In this document: positions 61,597 through 64,000 of the stretch, piece by piece | How positions within the stretch are numbered: position 1 is the stretch's first letter | How the letters are laid out: each line of letters opens with the position of its first letter | Assembly: GCF_900119315.1 (NCBI RefSeq) | Contig: NZ_LT827010.1 | Location: forward strand, 2,154,001 to 2,218,000 | Direction of reading: 5' to 3' | DNA: 64,000 nt | From: Actinoplanes sp. SE50/110 | GTDB taxonomy: Bacteria > Actinomycetota > Actinomycetes > Mycobacteriales > Micromonosporaceae | Notes under the pieces: generated by a model | Databases searched by the model: none | Seen by the model: only the letters and a program-made list of their open reading frames with translations | Told to the model about the DNA's origin: nothing | Translations under genes and position numbers: made by a program

Positions 61597-62868
61597 TCAC
61601 CGGGCGGGAAGGACGCGGCCGGTGACGGTGCCGAAGGAGAGGCGGGAGCCGTCGGGGGAGGGGGCTGTCGCGGTGATGGTGATCTCGTCGCCGTCCTCGA
61701 GGAACGAGCGGGTGGAGCCGTCCGGGAGGGTCAGCGGGTCCGAGGCGTTCCAGGAGAGTTCGATCAGGGAGCCTCGCTGGTCGCGGGTGGGGCCGCTGAT
61801 GGTGCCGGAGGCGTACAGGTCGCCGGTGCGCAGGGAGGCGCCGTTGATCGTCATGTGGGCGAGCTGCTGGGCGGGGGTCCAGTACATGCCGGCGAACGGG
61901 GGGCGGCTGATGACGTGGCCGTTCAGCCGGACCTCCAGGGTGAGGTCCAGGCCCCACGGTTCGGCGCTGTCGTCCAGGTAGGGGAGCAGGGGCTCGTCCC
62001 GGGTGGGAGCCTTGACCCGGGCGGCGGACAGGGCGGCCAGCGGGACGACCCACGGCGAGATCGAGGTCAGGAACGACTTGCCGAGGAACGGGCCCAGGGG
62101 AACGTACTCCCAGGACTGCAGATCGCGGGCGGACCAGTCGTTGACCAGGCAGACGCCGAAGACGTGGGCCGGGAAGTCGGACAAGGGGACCGGGGTGCCC
62201 AGCGGAGACGGGGTGCCCACCACGAAACCGACCTCGGCTTCGATGTCGAGGCGGCGGGACGGGCCGAGGGCGGGTGTGCCGTCGACCAGCGACTGGCCCT
62301 GCGGGCGGGTGACCGGGGTGCCGGACAGCTGCACCGTTCCGGCCCGGCCGTGGTAGCCGATCGGCAGGTGGGTCCAGTTCGGGGTCAGCGCCGGTGAACC
62401 CGGGCGGAACATGCGGCCCAGGTTCTCGGCGTGGTCCCGGGAACTGTAGAAGTCGACGTAGTCCGCCACCTCGAACGGCAGGTGCATGGTGACCCCGTCG
62501 CGGGGCACCAGGTGCGGAGTCACCCGCTCCTGATGGGCCGGATCGGTCAGCCAGGTGGTGATCATCGAGCGCAGGGCGGCCCAGGTGTCCGGGCCCTGCG
62601 CCATGAACGCGTTCAGCGAACCGGTCGCGTGCACCGGATCACCGGTCAGCCCGGCCAGATCCAGCACGTGGTCACCGATCGCGACACCGGTCCGCGCGCC
62701 GGGCACGGGGGCCGCCGAACCGGCCGGCCGGGGCGTGTCGGCCGGGCGTGGCGCGGCGCCGGGTGCGGTGGGAGAGCCGGCGGCGGTGCCGGCCGGGGTG
62801 GAGAAGATGCCGTAGGGCAGGTTGGTGAGGCCGAAACCGGTGGCTTCGGGCAGGTGGAGCCAAGTCAT
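61597..62868 (-). CDS. fahA: Fumarylacetoacetase
   Basis: This 423-aa enzyme hydrolyses fumarylacetoacetate to fumarate and acetoacetate, the last step of tyrosine degradation. Family motifs: DYVDFYSSRDHAENLG (catalytic His), DIEAEVGFVVG and CLVNDWSARDLQSWEY (metal and substrate binding) and GTISGP near the C-terminus. Residues about 24-60 are an Ala/Pro/Gly-rich insertion not usual for the family. It starts at ATG 62868, which overlaps the previous gene's stop by ATGA. The operon also holds hmgA, upstream on the same strand. Confidence 0.94.
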   Translation of the reverse strand: MTWLHLPEATGFGLTNLPYGIFSTPAGTAAGSPTAPGAAPRPADTPRPAGSAAPVPGARTGVAIGDHVLDLAGLTGDPVHATGSLNAFMAQGPDTWAALRSMITTWLTDPAHQERVTPHLVPRDGVTMHLPFEVADYVDFYSSRDHAENLGRMFRPGSPALTPNWTHLPIGYHGRAGTVQLSGTPVTRPQGQSLVDGTPALGPSRRLDIEAEVGFVVGTPSPLGTPVPLSDFPAHVFGVCLVNDWSARDLQSWEYVPLGPFLGKSFLTSISPWVVPLAALSAARVKAPTRDEPLLPYLDDSAEPWGLDLTLEVRLNGHVISRPPFAGMYWTPAQQLAHMTINGASLRTGDLYASGTISGPTRDQRGSLIELSWNASDPLTLPDGSTRSFLEDGDEITITATAPSPDGSRLSFGTVTGRVLPAR

Positions 62869-63845
62869 GCGGGGTATCTCTCCGGGAGCAGGCCGAGGTG
62901 GGCCAGGTCGTTGACGGGATCAGCGAGGTCGCAGGTGCCGAAGCCGGTGAAGGCGGCTCGGGCCCGGACGGCGGTGGCGGGCGACCAGGCGCGCAGGTCG
63001 GCGGCGATCCGCGCGGCGTCGGTGCGGGCCAGGTGGGTCTCGGCGGCGTCCGGGTGGGCGGCGGCCAGCAGCACGTTGAGGAAGCCGTGGTGGTCGAAGC
63101 CGGTCGCCGGGTCGGTGTGGCGGACGGCGTGGTGCAGGCCGGCGGTGCACTTGAACGCGACGGACCGGGTGATGCAGGCGCGGATGGTGGCGGCCAGCTC
63201 CTCGACCGGCGGGAACAGGTCGGCACGGACCCCGCCGGTGCGGAGTTTGGCGCGGCAGCGGGTGCCGGCCAGGGCGTCCAGGACCTCGTCGCGGGCGGCG
63301 GTGCGTGGCACCTCGACCGCGGCCGGAAGGCCGGGGGGAAGCGAGTCCGCTATGACGCGTACCGCCGATCGGGTGTGTGCGGCGTCGACCGCGACCGGCG
63401 CCTCGACCGCGACCAGGCGCATTCCTGGCGTTTTGTCGATCTTGTCGACGGCGGCCGGGAGGTCGGCGGGGGCGGCGATCAGGGCGATGTCCAGCGGCGG
63501 ACCGGCGGGCCGCAGGTGCGCGGCGACCTCGGCCAGGCGGGCCGCGGGCGCGATGAACGGCCCGACCAGCGGGGCGTGCGGCGTGGCGAGGCGATCCAGG
63601 AAGGCCGGGACGGCCGCCGCCATCGGTGCGTTGCCGGGCGGGAACAGCGCGGCATCGTCAAAGAACCGGGCGAAAAGGGCGAAAGGATCGAAAACCGACT
63701 CAGGATCGCGCTCGCCGGAGCGGTCCGGGTGACGGGCGCCGGAGTGCGGAGGAAGGTCGGCACCGGAGTGCGGCGGGATGCCGGTGGGGTGCGCAGGGAC
63801 GTCGGCGGCGGCCCGCGACGGGGGCGGCGCGGGGGTCGCGGTCAT
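62865..63845 (-). CDS. Conserved hypothetical protein of the homogentisate operon
   Basis: This 326-aa protein sits between hmgA and fahA, coupled to both by ATGA overlaps. It has an extended N-terminal Pro/His-rich arm (about 40 residues) and then a domain with ALFARFFDDAALFPPGNAPM, VDKIDKTPGMRLVAVEAP, and CRAKLRTGGVRADLFPPVEELAATIRACI. The pattern of an alpha/beta domain with no obvious metal or cofactor motif gives no function. Its fixed place among tyrosine-degradation genes suggests a linked role. The start is ATG 63845. Confidence 0.75.
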   Translation of the reverse strand: MTATPAPPPSRAAADVPAHPTGIPPHSGADLPPHSGARHPDRSGERDPESVFDPFALFARFFDDAALFPPGNAPMAAAVPAFLDRLATPHAPLVGPFIAPAARLAEVAAHLRPAGPPLDIALIAAPADLPAAVDKIDKTPGMRLVAVEAPVAVDAAHTRSAVRVIADSLPPGLPAAVEVPRTAARDEVLDALAGTRCRAKLRTGGVRADLFPPVEELAATIRACITRSVAFKCTAGLHHAVRHTDPATGFDHHGFLNVLLAAAHPDAAETHLARTDAARIAADLRAWSPATAVRARAAFTGFGTCDLADPVNDLAHLGLLPERYPA

Positions 63846-64000
63846 GCGGACGGACCGCGGCCGGACCAGGACCACGCGTAGCGGCCGTCGTCCGAGGCCA
63901 ACCCCGCCTCGCCGAGGTCGAGTGGCCGGAACGTGTCCACCATGACCGCCAGCTCGTCGAAGAACTCCGCACCGAGGGAGCGTTCCACCGCGCCCGGCTG
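63842..64000 (-). CDS. hmgA: Homogentisate 1,2-dioxygenase, C-terminus (partial)
   Basis: The last 52 codons of a minus-strand gene run from the window edge to a stop at 63842. They read QPGAVERSLGAEFFDELAVM, then VDTFRPLDLGEAGLA and YAWSWSGR, which match the C-terminal end of homogentisate dioxygenase. The enzyme opens the ring of homogentisate in tyrosine degradation. The gene overlaps the next one by ATGA and is followed by fahA two genes on. The N-terminal part with the iron ligands is outside the window. Confidence 0.85.
   Translation of the reverse strand, partial: QPGAVERSLGAEFFDELAVMVDTFRPLDLGEAGLASDDGRYAWSWSGRGPSA

Overview
The window is a contiguous piece of a high-GC actinobacterial chromosome. 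G or C is at almost every third codon position, GTG starts are common, and 4-bp GTGA/ATGA gene overlaps are frequent. The gene content (2-methylisoborneol-type terpene operon with a family 2B encapsulin, very large STAND/CHAT and kinase-GGDEF proteins, many secreted proteins, an LCP cell-wall enzyme) suggests a filamentous, differentiating actinomycete, most plausibly Micromonosporaceae (Actinoplanes-like). The genus is inference only. I saw no rRNA, tRNA, CRISPR array, phage module or insertion sequence.

Layout. 1-3.8 kb: the start of a probable flavoprotein gene and its TetR regulator sharing a 12-bp palindromic operator, an unknown protein, a GAF histidine kinase and a secreted protein. 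3.9-7.3 kb: encapsulin shell, terpene cyclase and geranyl-diphosphate C-methyltransferase, closed by a strong terminator. 7.3-10.6 kb: GH15 glucan hydrolase, Excalibur protein, aldo/keto reductase. 10.7-19.3 kb: four translationally coupled genes forming a conflict-type system: a 260-aa putative effector, a CHAT protease-NTPase, a 1555-aa STAND/helical-repeat protein ending in a catalytically dead CHAT-like domain with a peptidoglycan-binding-like insert, and an HExxH metalloprotease. This is the most interesting locus in the window. 19.5-21.9 kb: a possible secreted micropeptide, a GH13 amylase and a membrane protein.

21.9-26.5 kb: a carbamoyltransferase, a membrane protein, a 2-oxoglutarate dioxygenase and a divergent DapA-like lyase, which look like a small unassigned biosynthetic operon. 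26.5-27.4 kb: AraC regulator plus VOC protein. 28.2-32.8 kb: a complete YtfQ/YtfR/YtfT/YjfF-type sugar ABC transporter behind a long leader with two LacI-type operator-like sites. 32.9-35.9 kb: hydrolase, MarR regulator, pyruvoyl-dependent arginine decarboxylase and a SelW-like redox protein, separated by several unrelated GC-rich tandem repeat arrays. 36.3-39.8 kb: LCP-family cell-wall ligase divergent from two glycosyltransferases. 39.9-52.7 kb: dihydrolipoyl dehydrogenase, membrane, metal-efflux and secreted proteins, an M15 peptidase, and a scar of a decayed Tat/MBL-type gene.

52.8-58.0 kb: a single 1724-aa protein joining a Ser/Thr kinase, an AAA-type NTPase, helical repeats, GAF-like domains and a GGDEF diguanylate cyclase. 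58.1-60.9 kb: DUF2752, RDD, nitronate monooxygenase and a small secreted protein. 61.6-64.0 kb: the tyrosine/homogentisate catabolic operon (hmgA, unknown, fahA) on the minus strand, running off the window end.
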